64,000 nt of DNA from Hyphomonadaceae bacterium TMED5. GTDB lineage: Bacteria > Pseudomonadota > Alphaproteobacteria > Caulobacterales > Hyphomonadaceae. A program made the translations under genes and the position numbers. Numbering within the stretch: position 1 is the stretch's first letter; each line of letters opens with the position of its first letter. The notes under the pieces are model-generated. The model did not search any database. It was given only the letters and a program-made list of their open reading frames with translations, and was not told the origin of the DNA. Below, one piece after another: positions 8,308 to 15,795 of this stretch. Location: the NCBI GenBank assembly GCA_002173095.1, contig NHBK01000010.1, forward strand, positions 1 through 64,000, read 5' to 3'.

Positions 8308-8350
8308 CCTTATCCCCTCTCCTATCGGGAGAGGGGCCGGGGGTGAGGGG
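8308..8350. repeat. REP-like palindrome, left of the DUF559 gene
   Basis: CCCCTCTCC and GGAGAGGGG pair across 5 bases, followed by CCGGGGGTGAGGGG. The element ends at the stop codon of the neighbouring minus-strand gene. A related but more complex palindrome lies on the other side of that gene. Sequences of this kind are dispersed intergenic repeats in many proteobacteria. It also marks the right limit of the casposon-like region, 40 bases after the polymerase gene. Confidence 0.65.
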
Positions 8351-8692
8351 TCAGCCAAGGCCCAGCTGCTCACGCACAGCTGTAATCAGATGATCAGGAT
8401 GAAACGCCATGTCATTGGGAATGCGCAGCACACCCCAACCCAAAGCGGAAAGGCGCGCATCACGCTCTGCGTCGCGCAGCTGAATGTCTTCCCGGTTATG
8501 AATGCTGCCATCAATCTCTATGACGAGCTTTGCGCGCTCAATTGCGAAATCAACGATCATGCCGTCTATCGGGTGCTGCCTTCGAACGGGAAACCCTTCA
8601 TCGCGCAGTCTACGGAGCGCTTTCCACGCTGCTTGCTCGCCTGTCGTTGCGGTTTGGCGGAGGCGGCGTGCGCGGTCTGTTTCCTTGCTCAT
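8351..8692 (-). CDS. DUF559 domain protein (very-short-patch-repair-like endonuclease fold)
   Basis: A 113-residue DUF559 protein. The family relates to Vsr-type nucleases of the PD-(D/E)xK fold. The core is visible: IDGMIVDFAIERAKLVIEIDG gives the Asp/Glu pair of the presumed active site, followed by DAERDARLSALGWGVLRI, a family hallmark. The N terminus TGEQAAWKALR is also typical. The gene is boxed in by GGGTGAGGGG/CCCCTCATCCC palindromes, immediately at its stop and 6 bases before its start. Biochemical function of the family is poorly known. Confidence 0.85.
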   Translation of the reverse strand: MSKETDRARRLRQTATTGEQAAWKALRRLRDEGFPVRRQHPIDGMIVDFAIERAKLVIEIDGSIHNREDIQLRDAERDARLSALGWGVLRIPNDMAFHPDHLITAVREQLGLG

Positions 8693-8698
8693 TTTCCG

Positions 8699-8774
8699 CC
8701 CCTCATCCCAACCCTTCTCCCCAAAGGAGAAGGGCTTTTCCCTCTCCCGCTGGGAGAGGGATTAAGGGTGAGGG
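8699..8774. repeat. REP-like double palindrome, right of the DUF559 gene
   Basis: Two adjacent hairpins, CCCTTCTCC/GGAGAAGGG and CCCTCTCCC/GGGAGAGGG, are enclosed by CCCCTCATCCC and GGGTGAGGG. The inner edge is an inverted copy of the edge of the left element. Together they make a repeat-gene-repeat unit. Confidence 0.65.
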
Positions 8775-8797
8775 TAAAACAAAGACGTGCAAGCGAG

Positions 8798-9217
8798 CTA
8801 GCCCCGCAGCAAAATCTCATAATAGCCGGGCATGAGCGCCAAAAGGCGTTCGCGGCCCGCCCGTGTCAGCCGGTTCAGCTTAAGTCGTTTGTTTTCAGCA
8901 TCGGTGATGACCTCGACCATGCCATCGGACACCAGCGCCCCGAGAGAGCGGCTGATCACCGGCGAGGAGACATCAATACGGTCGACAATACTGGTATGGG
9001 AGAGGCCGTTGCTGGCGCCATCCAGAATGACCAGAATCAGAAACCGTGTGAGCGACAGATCATGCTCGCGGAAAAAGTCATCCAGATCGCGCAGCAGGAG
9101 GCTCGCCTTGCGCAGCATTTCCAGTTGGGAGGCAATTTGCGGTTCGGAACCTTCGGGAAAATGCTCGCGATAATTCAGAAGGAGCGACTGCGTCGGCAGG
9201 TATTTCAGAAAGAACAT
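8798..9217 (-). CDS. MarR-family transcriptional regulator
   Basis: 139 residues with a MarR-type winged HTH: helices around LTRFLILVILDGASNG, a recognition region VDRIDVSSPVISRSLGALVSDGMVEV, and a wing with DAENKRLKLNRLT. The start at 9217 was chosen because an AGGGG ribosome binding site lies just upstream and because the paralogue ending at 9540 begins with the same MFFLK sequence; a longer frame extends upstream to 9283. It is the last gene of a four-gene minus-strand group. The ligand is unknown. Confidence 0.8.
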   Translation of the reverse strand: MFFLKYLPTQSLLLNYREHFPEGSEPQIASQLEMLRKASLLLRDLDDFFREHDLSLTRFLILVILDGASNGLSHTSIVDRIDVSSPVISRSLGALVSDGMVEVITDAENKRLKLNRLTRAGRERLLALMPGYYEILLRG

Positions 9218-9300
9218 AAGTGCCGCCCCTTTTTGCCCGTATGGCGTGTTCTTTCTCACACCGCCAGACGGACCATCTGTCAAGGTTACGCGGTGGACAG

Positions 9301-9543
9301 TTAGTCCATCAGCTCCTCAATGCGCGCTTCTGTCTCGGGGAAGGCGCGACGTGCAATGCGCGCCGTCATCGGGCCGAACACAAACATGATGAGAGGGACT
9401 AAAACCACGGTCAGGAGAAGCGTTTTAAGTGGCAACGGCAAAGCGAAGGGCAGCGCGCCCATGACCAGCAAAGAACTGGTGACAACGGAATAAACAATGG
9501 CCCAGACCAGAAAAATATGGAGGCCGGTTCTGCGGTTTTTCAT
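9301..9543 (-). CDS. DUF2798-like small membrane protein
   Basis: 80 residues with two transmembrane helices (about 9-31 and 37-60), a short basic N terminus and an acidic tail, as in DUF2798 proteins. Function unknown. Its ATG overlaps the stop of the upstream MarR gene by 4 bases, so expression is coupled. Being sandwiched between two MarR paralogues suggests the regulators control a small stress or efflux-related unit; this is inference. Confidence 0.6.
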   Translation of the reverse strand: MKNRRTGLHIFLVWAIVYSVVTSSLLVMGALPFALPLPLKTLLLTVVLVPLIMFVFGPMTARIARRAFPETEARIEELMD

Positions 9544-9983
9544 GAATTTGACTTTCCTGCAGCTGCACCCAGCAGCTTGAAATAGCCGGGGAAGAGATCC
9601 TGAATGCAGGCCTTTCCGGCATCGGTAAGTGAGTAATTTTTGATGCGCTTATCGGCTTCATCGCCATGCATGCTCAAAAGCCCCGTTTCGACCATGCATT
9701 TGATGGTGCGGGTCACCACGGGTTTAGAGACATCGACTTTTTCAACAATCTCGGAGAATTGCAGATAATCCCTGTCGGACTGACGATCGATGATAATCAG
9801 GATGAGAAACCTCAGGAGCGAAAAATCCCGCTCCCGGAAATAGGCCTCAATATCGCGGATCAACAGGCTGGCCCGACGAAGTTCTGTCAGCACGTCCACA
9901 ATCTGCTCCGGCTCCAGCGGGGCATAATAGCGGGCATACTGGCTCGTCATGTCTGGCGTCGGCAAATCTTTGAGGAAGAACAT
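9540..9983 (-). CDS. MarR-family transcriptional regulator (paralogue)
   Basis: 147 residues, clearly paralogous to the regulator at 8798-9217: the same MFFLK start, a comparable FxLLRFLILIIID helix and a VDVSKPVVTRTIKCMVETGLL recognition region. The wing is DEADKRIKNYSLT. It follows the monooxygenase gene by 3 bases and overlaps the DUF2798 gene. Two tandem MarR copies in one operon may form heterodimers or sense different ligands. Confidence 0.8.
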   Translation of the reverse strand: MFFLKDLPTPDMTSQYARYYAPLEPEQIVDVLTELRRASLLIRDIEAYFRERDFSLLRFLILIIIDRQSDRDYLQFSEIVEKVDVSKPVVTRTIKCMVETGLLSMHGDEADKRIKNYSLTDAGKACIQDLFPGYFKLLGAAAGKSNS

Positions 9984-9986
9984 GGC

Positions 9987-10271
9987 TCAGGCCAGTCGCG
10001 TCATGGTTTGCACTTCGGGTGGTTTGGCGAGCCAGTCCTGATAGGCCGCAAACACCTTTTTGGTGTAGGGCTGGGCATAGTGCGCATCGAGGGCAGTCTG
10101 GTCTGTCCATGTTTCGACCAGATGCAGAGTTGTGCTGTTCGGATCGGTGAAGAACTCAAACCGCGCGCAGCCGGTCTCCTTCACCGTGGCGGGCACAATG
10201 GCCTCTACTGCGGACTTTGCGTGCTCATAATGTTCGGGCTTGGGCGTGATTTTCGCGTAAACGTGCAGCAT
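9987..10271 (-). CDS. Antibiotic-biosynthesis-monooxygenase (ABM) domain protein
   Basis: 94 residues, one ferredoxin-like ABM domain as in YgiN quinol monooxygenase: MLHVYAKITPKPEH at the start, then TGCARFEFFTDPN and HLVETWTDQTALDAH. Relatives oxidise quinols or aromatic compounds without cofactor, or protect against them. It heads an operon with two MarR regulators, consistent with a response to small aromatics or quinones. Confidence 0.8.
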   Translation of the reverse strand: MLHVYAKITPKPEHYEHAKSAVEAIVPATVKETGCARFEFFTDPNSTTLHLVETWTDQTALDAHYAQPYTKKVFAAYQDWLAKPPEVQTMTRLA

Positions 10272-10343
10272 GGCGGCACCTCTTTAGTTATCATGCTAAC
10301 AAAATAGGAAGAGACGACTTTGATACAAGCCCTCTTCGCGCGA

Positions 10344-12518
10344 TCAGAGAAAGGAATACGGATCGATATCTATATTCAGCCGCGCCTGAGAAGGCAGTTT
10401 CACGCTCGCCTTCCAAGCCGACATATAGGCTGAGAGGTCGACATTCATTTCCGAGCGTACGAGGAAACGCCAGCGCCAGCGCCCCCGCAGAACGCTGATA
10501 GGCGCAGGTGCAGGGCCCCAGACCTCAACCCCGTCGGCATTCGGCGCGGCCATGCCAATCTCTCTGGCAAGCTGGGAGGACATATCCTCTTCGCCCGGCA
10601 CTGAAAGAATAAGCGCGGCGAGACGACCAAAAGGCGGCATGCCCATCACTTCGCGCATTTCTTCTTCGCAGGCGAGGAAACTGTCGCGATCTGTGGCGGC
10701 AAGCGCCTGCATAAGCGGAGCCTCCGGGTCATATGTCTGGAGAAGGGCACGGCCCGGCTTTTCCGCGCGCCCTGCCCGGCCCGCAACCTGAGAGAGGAGC
10801 TGGAATGTGCGCTCGCCCGCGCGCAAATCGCCGCCCTTCAGGCTGGCATCGGCGTCGACCACGCCAACCAGTGTGAGGCCGGGAAAGTTATGGCCTTTGG
10901 CGATCATCTGTGTGCCGATGAGCACATCAATGGCGCCATTTTCCATACGGGTGATGAGCGCGCGCAAATCCTCGCCAGACTGGATGGTGTCTGACGATAA
11001 AAGCTCCAGCCGCGCCTGTGGGAGCTTGCGGCGGACCTCCTCCGCGACCCTTTCAATACCGGGGCCGACGCCCATGAGGGCATCGCGCGCGCCACATTTC
11101 GGGCAGGCATCTGGCCGACGCATGGAATAGCCCGTCAGATGGCAGACAAGCCGGCCCGTATAGCGATGTTCGGTGAGCCAGCTCTGCGTTCCGGGGCTTT
11201 TCAGCTTTTCGCCGCACGCCTTACAGATAACGAGCGGAGCATAGCCACGTCGATTGAGAAACAGGAGAGACTGCTCACCCGCTTCCAGTACGTCTGCCAT
11301 ATTGCGAACCAGAGCGGGCGAGAGCCAATCCCCTCGGTCGGGGGCTTCGACCCGCATGTCAATGAGGCTGACATCGGGAAGCCGGGAAACACCCGGCCTC
11401 GCGGCGAGCCGGAGATAGTCATAACGACCGACGCGCGCATTGTGAAGGGTCTCCAGTGCGGGCGTTGCACTGGCCAGAACGACGGCGAAGTTTTCAAACC
11501 GGGCCCGGGCCACACATAGATTTCGGGCGTGATAAATAACGCCGTCTTCCTGTTTGTAAGACCCGTCATGTTCCTCATCCACAATGGCGAGGGTGAGGTT
11601 CGGAAACGGCAGAAAGAGCGCAGACCGCGCACCGACGACAATGCGGGCGCGGCCATGGGAGACCTCGCGCCAGGCGCGGCGACGCTCTGCGTCTGAAAGC
11701 CCCGAATGCCATTCAACGGGGCGCGCACCAAACCGTGCCTCAAAGCGTTTCATAATCGCCTGTGTCAGCGCGATTTCAGGCAGAAGGATCAGCACTTGCG
11801 CATCCGGGGAGGTTTTAATCGCGGCAGAGATCGCCTCGAAATAGACCTCAGTTTTACCCGAACCCGTTACCCCATCAATGAGGGAAACATTGAAGCTCCG
11901 CTCACGGACTTTCCGGCAGATATGGTCTGCGGCCTCGCTTTGTTCATCGGTCAACTCAAAGCCCGCCTGGTCCGGATCGGGCACTGGATAGGGTGGATCA
12001 ACCGGGCGAACATCGGTCGCCAGCGCGCCCATTTCGACAAGGCCTTTGACAACAGAGGTCGAGACACCAACCTCCCGGCCAAGCTCTGCCTGTGTCATGG
12101 GAGGGTTTTCGGAGACAAACTCCATCACCCGCTCGCGCGCGGCTGTCAGCCGCTTCGGCATGTCCGCATTCGGGTTGGGCAGAACCACAGTGTCGGTTTT
12201 GGACGGGTAAAGCGCCTGTGGTGCGCGCAATACCATGCGCAGAATAGCCCCCGGATTGGTGCAGGTGTATTTCGCCGACCAGTCGATGAATTTGCAAAAG
12301 GCTTCGCTGAAAGGCGGCGTTGGATAGGCCATATAGAGCTCTTTCAGCTCCCGGCCGCCCTCTGGCTCTTCGCCAAGGCCCCATACGATGCCGGTGCGTT
12401 CCTGCGCCCCCAAAGGCGCGCGCACAACAGACCCAACCGCTACATCCATATGATCAGGGATGGCGTAGTCGAATGGCTCTGGGAGCGGCAGTGTAAAAAG
12501 GACCCGGGCGTAACGCAT
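10344..12518 (-). CDS. priA: Primosomal replication restart helicase PriA
   Basis: 724 residues from the MRYARVLF start; the frame extends 10 residues further, to 12548, without the family's usual beginning. PriA reloads the replicative helicase at stalled forks. Visible features are the N-terminal fork-binding domain, Walker A GVTGSGKTEVY, the DEEHDGSYK Walker B motif, SATPALE, and the C-terminal helicase motifs IGTQMIAKGHNFPG and QVAGRAGRA. The zinc region is reduced: CKAC, a lone CH and CPKC remain, but the second CxxC pair and the partner Cys after CH are replaced, so only one of the two usual zinc sites can form. Divergent from xerC. Confidence 0.92.
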   Translation of the reverse strand: MRYARVLFTLPLPEPFDYAIPDHMDVAVGSVVRAPLGAQERTGIVWGLGEEPEGGRELKELYMAYPTPPFSEAFCKFIDWSAKYTCTNPGAILRMVLRAPQALYPSKTDTVVLPNPNADMPKRLTAARERVMEFVSENPPMTQAELGREVGVSTSVVKGLVEMGALATDVRPVDPPYPVPDPDQAGFELTDEQSEAADHICRKVRERSFNVSLIDGVTGSGKTEVYFEAISAAIKTSPDAQVLILLPEIALTQAIMKRFEARFGARPVEWHSGLSDAERRRAWREVSHGRARIVVGARSALFLPFPNLTLAIVDEEHDGSYKQEDGVIYHARNLCVARARFENFAVVLASATPALETLHNARVGRYDYLRLAARPGVSRLPDVSLIDMRVEAPDRGDWLSPALVRNMADVLEAGEQSLLFLNRRGYAPLVICKACGEKLKSPGTQSWLTEHRYTGRLVCHLTGYSMRRPDACPKCGARDALMGVGPGIERVAEEVRRKLPQARLELLSSDTIQSGEDLRALITRMENGAIDVLIGTQMIAKGHNFPGLTLVGVVDADASLKGGDLRAGERTFQLLSQVAGRAGRAEKPGRALLQTYDPEAPLMQALAATDRDSFLACEEEMREVMGMPPFGRLAALILSVPGEEDMSSQLAREIGMAAPNADGVEVWGPAPAPISVLRGRWRWRFLVRSEMNVDLSAYMSAWKASVKLPSQARLNIDIDPYSFL

Positions 12519-12588
12519 TTCACAAGATTGGGCGCATGCGGCCCTCAAGAAAAGAGGCTGTTAACGCCCTTCCACGACAATCTGCAAT

Positions 12589-13512
12589 ATGAATGCTGTA
12601 AACCGCCCTGCCCATGAGCTTTTTCAGGACTTCCTTTCCCATCTGGAAAAGGAACGAGCGGTGTCTGCGAATACACTGACAGCCTATACCCATGATGTTG
12701 GGTCATTCATTGGGTTTCTGAACCGACAGCGAAGTGTTGCCGCCACGGGGCAGGATCTCGAAGACGCTCATCCGCGCCGCGTCAGAAGCTGGCTTTCTGA
12801 GCGCCGCGCCGATGGGCTGGATGCGGCTGCTTCACTCTCGCGGGCCTTGTCAGCGCTGCGGGCGTTCTATCGCTGGCTGGACGCTGCGCATGGGCTGGAA
12901 AATGCCAAAGTGCTGGCCATGTCCGGCCCAAAGCTAAAATCCCGCCTGCCCCGCCCGACCAGCGAGACGGACACAGAGCGGCTGATCGACCTTGCCGGGG
13001 AATTGAACGAAACGCCATGGATTGCTGCGCGCGACACGGCACTTCTGACGCTGATCTATGCCTGCGGCCTTCGTATTTCAGAGGCGCTGTCTCTGACAGG
13101 CGATCTGACGCCAGCACCCGCTGAGCTTCGCGTTCTGGGCAAAAGGCAGAAAATCCGGATCGTGCCGCTCATCGAAACGGCGCGCGAGGCTTTGAATGCC
13201 TATGCTGCACAATGCCCCTATCAAATGTCTGAAGAGACCCCCTATTTCTTTGCTGTGCGCGGTGGCCCGATGCGGCCGAGAGCGGCGCAACTTTTAATGC
13301 AGAATTTGCGGGGCGCGCTGGGGCTGCCCGAAAGCGCAACACCACATGCGCTGAGGCATGCCTTTGCCAGCCACCTTCTGGCCCATGGCGGCGACCTTCG
13401 CTCCATTCAGGCGCTGATGGGCCATTCCAGCCCATCGACCACGCAAGTCTATCTGGGTGTGGAAGACGCCCGCCTGACACAGGCTCACAAGCTCGCCCAC
13501 CCGCGGGCTTAA
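12589..13512 (+). CDS. xerC: Tyrosine recombinase XerC
   Basis: 307 residues, the normal length for XerC, which with XerD resolves chromosome dimers at dif. A SAM-like N-terminal domain (about 8-105) precedes the catalytic domain. The active site is complete: R162 (CGLRISE), Lys in GKRQK (185-189), H253/R256 (HALRH), H279 (MGHSS) and nucleophile Y288. Divergent from priA with a 70-bp gap that holds no obvious operator. A horizontally moved integrase is less likely given the core-gene setting. Confidence 0.88.
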   Translation: MNAVNRPAHELFQDFLSHLEKERAVSANTLTAYTHDVGSFIGFLNRQRSVAATGQDLEDAHPRRVRSWLSERRADGLDAAASLSRALSALRAFYRWLDAAHGLENAKVLAMSGPKLKSRLPRPTSETDTERLIDLAGELNETPWIAARDTALLTLIYACGLRISEALSLTGDLTPAPAELRVLGKRQKIRIVPLIETAREALNAYAAQCPYQMSEETPYFFAVRGGPMRPRAAQLLMQNLRGALGLPESATPHALRHAFASHLLAHGGDLRSIQALMGHSSPSTTQVYLGVEDARLTQAHKLAHPRA

Positions 13513-13528
13513 CTTAGAACGACAGACA

Positions 13529-13562
13529 CAAAAAAGGCGGGCATGCCCCCCGGCGCCCGCCT
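13529..13562 (-). terminator. Intrinsic terminator for the aminotransferase gene, between convergent genes
   Basis: GGCGGGC and GCCCGCC form a stem, followed on the minus strand by six T. It lies between the convergent xerC and aminotransferase genes, so it mainly stops minus-strand transcription and may serve both. Confidence 0.75.
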
Positions 13563-13585
13563 GTTTCGCTCCTTGCGGCTATCGC

Positions 13586-14749
13586 TTACGCGAGCACCTC
13601 CGGAAGAGCTTTACAGAAGCGGTCTACGTCTTCGATGAAACCCATAGAGACACGCGTCCACTCGTTATAGTCCATATACTGGCCACGAACGGAGATCATA
13701 CGCGATGCCATTGCTTCCTGAACGGCATTCGCTTCCTTGCCGGATTTGAAGTAAACGAAGTTCGTCTGTGATGGCAGGTATTCCAGACCCAGCGCGTCGA
13801 GCGTGGTCGTTACCATTTCACGAGCTTCAACGATTTTCCCTTTTGAGAAATTGATGAAGTCCATGTCGTTATAGCTGCCGATTGCTGCTGCGATGGATGT
13901 CGATGGGGTCCAGGACATAACAACAGACTGAATCTTCTGAGCCGTTTCTGGCTTCGCGATCAAATAGCCCATACGGATACCGGCCATACCGTAGATTTTG
14001 GAGAAGGTTCGCGTGACGATAACGTCATGGCCTTCTTTGATCAGCGGAATACAGGTCGTGCCTTCTTCATCGTTTGCGAGCTCAATATACGCTTCGTCGA
14101 CAACAACCGTTGTTTTCGCAGCCATGCGCGCGACCGCTGGACGGATGACATCACCTGGAAGAACCAGACCGGTTGGGTTGTTCGGGTTACACAGCTGAAC
14201 AAGGCCGGTGGATTCTGTAACCATGGATTCCATTGCCGGAAGGTCGATTTCCATACCAGCCGTCAGCGGCACACGGGAAATTTCAGCCATGCCGAGATTT
14301 GAAGCGTAAAGCGCTGTCGTATCCCAGAAGAGACGCGGCGCAACGATCGGCCCGTTTGGACCATAATGAAGAGCGATCGCGCTGAGAATTTCGCCCGAAC
14401 CGGTGGACAGCGCGACATGATCTGGCGTGACGCCATGGCGTTCAGCGATCATTTCTTTCAGCATCATGGTCGCTTCGCCAGAGGTGTAATACGCACCTTT
14501 TGACGCAGCATAAGCAATCATGTCTTTTGCAGATTGCGCAGGACCATATGGATTCTCGTTACGGGACAGAAGGGCAACGCCTTCTGGTGCACCGAGCAGG
14601 TACGGATTTTCAACAGACGCATTTTCAGGTGTGAAAGCGCCCTGAGCGACTGCAGAACCAGCGCTCGAAGTTGCACAAGCGGTGAGACCCGCAACAGCTG
14701 CGCCGGCAGAACCGGTAAGCAGGAAACGACGTGAAATATCAAAAGCCAT
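13586..14749 (-). CDS. Tat-exported, probably lipid-anchored PLP aminotransferase (HisC-like)
   Basis: 387 residues of fold-type I aminotransferase related to histidinol-phosphate aminotransferase. The PLP Schiff-base lysine is K251 in TRTFSKIYGMAGIRMG; NPNNPTG (188-194) and D218/Y221 in VVVDEAY are the other cofactor contacts. The N terminus is unusual: SRRFLLTG is a twin-arginine signal and LTAC at 22-25 is a lipobox, so it should be exported folded with its cofactor and anchored by Cys25. It follows the TauE-like exporter by 38 bases, likely one operon. Cytosolic histidine synthesis is therefore improbable; the substrate is unknown. Confidence 0.8.
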   Translation of the reverse strand: MAFDISRRFLLTGSAGAAVAGLTACATSSAGSAVAQGAFTPENASVENPYLLGAPEGVALLSRNENPYGPAQSAKDMIAYAASKGAYYTSGEATMMLKEMIAERHGVTPDHVALSTGSGEILSAIALHYGPNGPIVAPRLFWDTTALYASNLGMAEISRVPLTAGMEIDLPAMESMVTESTGLVQLCNPNNPTGLVLPGDVIRPAVARMAAKTTVVVDEAYIELANDEEGTTCIPLIKEGHDVIVTRTFSKIYGMAGIRMGYLIAKPETAQKIQSVVMSWTPSTSIAAAIGSYNDMDFINFSKGKIVEAREMVTTTLDALGLEYLPSQTNFVYFKSGKEANAVQEAMASRMISVRGQYMDYNEWTRVSMGFIEDVDRFCKALPEVLA

Positions 14750-14787
14750 GAATTACTCCCTTAATCTTCCTCAGTAGTATCGGTGCG

Positions 14788-15633
14788 CTATGCGACCGCC
14801 TTGTAGAACACCCAGATGGACGTCAGGATCAGATAGACCCCGAAATACCGTTTCAGCTTCACGCCATCGAGACTGTGAGCCAGTTTCGCGCCAACGGGCG
14901 CGGTGAAAACAGACATGCTGACAACGGCAGCTGCTGCGATGAGATTTACATAACCGACAGACCCTGCTGGCAGGCCTTCGGCTCCCCAGCCGACAATCAT
15001 ATTACCGATTGTACCCGGCACAGCGATCAGCACGCCAAAGCCCGCCGCCGTCGCAACAGCCTGGTGGATCTTGCGATCACACGCGGTCATGATCATTACG
15101 GCTGGCGTTCCGCCGCCAATGCCGAGCATAGCACAGAAAGCCCCAAGGCCCGTTGCAATCGGCGCGAGCACTGCGCCCTGAGGCATTTCTGCGCTGAAGC
15201 GGAAACGCACATTGTTCTTTGACGGAAAGACGAAGTGCAGGCCCATCAGGAATACGCCCACAGAGAAAATGATCTTGAGAGACGACCCGTCCAGAACGCG
15301 CGTAAGCAACGTTCCAATGATCGCACCCAGAACGATCCAAGGCGCCCAGTCCTTGATGATCTGCATATCGACCGCACCCTTTTTATAGTGCGCATATGCG
15401 GACCTCGCGCCGGTCACACAAATTGTAGCGAGAGACGTCGCCACAGCCGTCTTCATCAAGACGCTTTGATCAATTCCGAAAGACCCAAAAACAACGAGAA
15501 GGACGGGTACAACGACGAACCCGCCTCCGATACCGAACAGCCCGGCCACTAACCCAGCGGCCAGTCCAGCAGCCATCAAAATGACGACCATCTGGACGAG
15601 CTGAAGCCAACTATAATCACCCAACAAAACCAA
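14788..15633 (-). CDS. TauE/SafE-family membrane transporter
   Basis: 281 residues, about eight hydrophobic helices, with the family repeat motif GLFGIGGGFVVVPVL near the N terminus and its second copy MLGIGGGTPAVMIM in the middle. The family exports sulfite, sulfoacetate or other organic anions. Start uncertain: 15633 is TTG and the next in-frame ATG is at 15591, inside the first helix. Downstream lies the exported aminotransferase, so it may move a product or substrate of that enzyme; this is inference. Confidence 0.82.
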   Translation of the reverse strand: MVLLGDYSWLQLVQMVVILMAAGLAAGLVAGLFGIGGGFVVVPVLLVVFGSFGIDQSVLMKTAVATSLATICVTGARSAYAHYKKGAVDMQIIKDWAPWIVLGAIIGTLLTRVLDGSSLKIIFSVGVFLMGLHFVFPSKNNVRFRFSAEMPQGAVLAPIATGLGAFCAMLGIGGGTPAVMIMTACDRKIHQAVATAAGFGVLIAVPGTIGNMIVGWGAEGLPAGSVGYVNLIAAAAVVSMSVFTAPVGAKLAHSLDGVKLKRYFGVYLILTSIWVFYKAVA

Positions 15634-15681
15634 ATCCCAGACAGAGTTTTAACTAACACCCAGGACCAACCTATTCAGTTC

Positions 15682-15727
15682 AAAAAGAAAGAGGCGGGAT
15701 TTCCCCGCCTCTGACTGTTTTTTTTCG
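15682..15727. terminator. Bidirectional intrinsic terminator after the TonB receptor
   Basis: GAGGCGGG and CCCGCCTC form a stem with a 5-base loop. The minus strand continues into TTTCTTTTT and the plus strand into a run of eight T after a short gap. It ends minus-strand transcription of the receptor. Confidence 0.8.
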
Positions 15728-15795
15728 CAGCTGCACAAATTTGCCTCAAAGAGCCTCATTCATGCAGCAGGCTTATTACTGACTTCACGAAAACG

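Noticed and set aside
8390-9304. 304-codon open frame on the plus strand
   Set aside because: It lies opposite the DUF559 and MarR genes, runs through the palindromic repeats and has no recognisable domain; a shadow frame.
11706-12617. 303-codon open frame on the plus strand
   Set aside because: Antisense to priA, with composition typical of the complement of a coding sequence.
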